Below are positions 63,538-64,000 of a stretch of DNA of 64,000 bases, in pieces. Position 1 is the stretch's first letter; each line of letters begins with the position of its first letter. The position numbers were made by a program, and so were the translations under genes. This DNA is from Euptelea pleiosperma. Taxonomy: Eukaryota > Streptophyta > Magnoliopsida > Ranunculales > Eupteleaceae. The notes under the pieces were generated by a model. It saw only the letters and a list, made by a program, of their open reading frames with translations. It did not search any database and had not been told where the DNA came from. The stretch covers positions 8,501,929 to 8,565,928 of the forward strand of contig CM068541.1 of assembly GCA_035048495.1 (NCBI GenBank), given 5' to 3'.

Positions 63538-64000
63538 ATGAGAATGGAGAAGTTGTTTAGCGGTGCTTTGTGGGCTTGTCTTGTTGCCTTGCTTTTACTA
63601 TCAGGGAGTTGGAGCTCTCTCAAGACAGAATCAAGGGTCATACATCTCCTTCCTTCTCAACAAGGTATCTTACATAGCTTTGTTTTTATTCTCTTTTGAG
63701 GCATTTGTCCTTCTAATCAGTGGACCTTTTTTTGGACGATCATCCAACGATTTGGATTGCTCGATCAATGTGAATTTGTCTCTATAATCCAACTAAGAGG
63801 TGACAAAATTGATTGCACGGTCCAAATTGGTTTAAACTTAAGTCAACTACTGTAAAACTAGGTCAAGGGGGTAATCCTAAAGTTTAAAAGTATAAGGGGG
63901 GGTATTACTAATTAGTTTCAAATTTAAGGGGGATGTTACTAAAATACCGTTATTATTATTGCTAATTTAATTGGTTAAGTTTGATTATTTGGCATGCAGA
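63538..64000 (+). CDS. Gene L: secreted-peptide gene, partial (cut by window end)
   Basis: Exon 1 is 63538-63664 (42 codons and phase 1): MRMEKLFSGALWACLVALLL-type signal, LSGSWSSLKTESRVIHLLPS, donor caag|gtatct. The intron runs to the acceptor ggcatgcag at 63,991-63,999, identical in form to those of F and J. The first base of exon 2 is the last base of the window. All features of exon 1 are intact, so L is the best candidate for a working member of the F/J/L type. Its mature peptide lies outside the window. Confidence 0.75.

Overview
This is plant nuclear DNA, almost certainly from a flowering plant. It has one intron-rich GAUT4-type pectin-synthesis gene with GT/AG introns, small secreted-peptide genes with one intron each, and a dense population of short non-autonomous transposable elements (foldback and MITE families, tRNA-derived SINEs, TRIM-type miniature LTR elements). 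I saw no transposase, gag or pol reading frame, so the elements are the passive kind. The sequence alone does not let me name the species.

Layout. 1-4,800: gene-free, repeat-filled DNA. 5,153-9,668 (+): a complete nine-exon galacturonosyltransferase gene, 672 codons, close to Arabidopsis GAUT4, with an unusual AGCGGTTTT-repeat leader. 9,670-15,900: repeats. 15,930-64,000: a cluster of about twelve related two-exon genes, labelled A to L, all on the + strand. Exon 1 encodes a signal peptide and a short propeptide and always ends in phase 1. Exon 2 encodes a basic linker (E-T-G-L-x-R-x-G-R-E-L-M) and a Pro/Ser-rich C-terminus that in most members ends in GVGH or GGH, sometimes with one extra residue. 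The design resembles the CEP and PIP/IDA-like families of secreted signalling peptides, but I cannot assign it to a named family and it may be undescribed.

Copies. B (17,929), C (25,069), D (28,988), G (39,986), H (46,579) and K (60,079) read through intact. L (63,538) is cut by the window end. A (16,083) is an exon 1 with no exon 2. E (32,062), F (35,495) and I (51,231) carry frameshifts or other lesions. J (55,240) has exon 2 invaded by a GATC-rich insertion. The cluster grew by block duplication: A-B, C-D(-E) and G-H-I are copies of one multi-gene module, and F, J and L of another. Many transposon insertions sit in one block and are missing from its sister, so empty sites and target-site duplications (9 bp, 8 bp, TTA, 12-14 bp) can be read directly.

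How it works together. The GAUT4 gene is ordinary housekeeping (homogalacturonan synthesis in the Golgi) and probably unrelated to the cluster. The cluster looks like a rapidly diversifying set of secreted peptides under birth-and-death evolution. Exon 1 and the promoter are better conserved than the C-terminal peptide, which falls into at least four classes. Several promoters share a GCCGGTCAAAATAAG box containing a W-box on the opposite strand, which hints at WRKY control.
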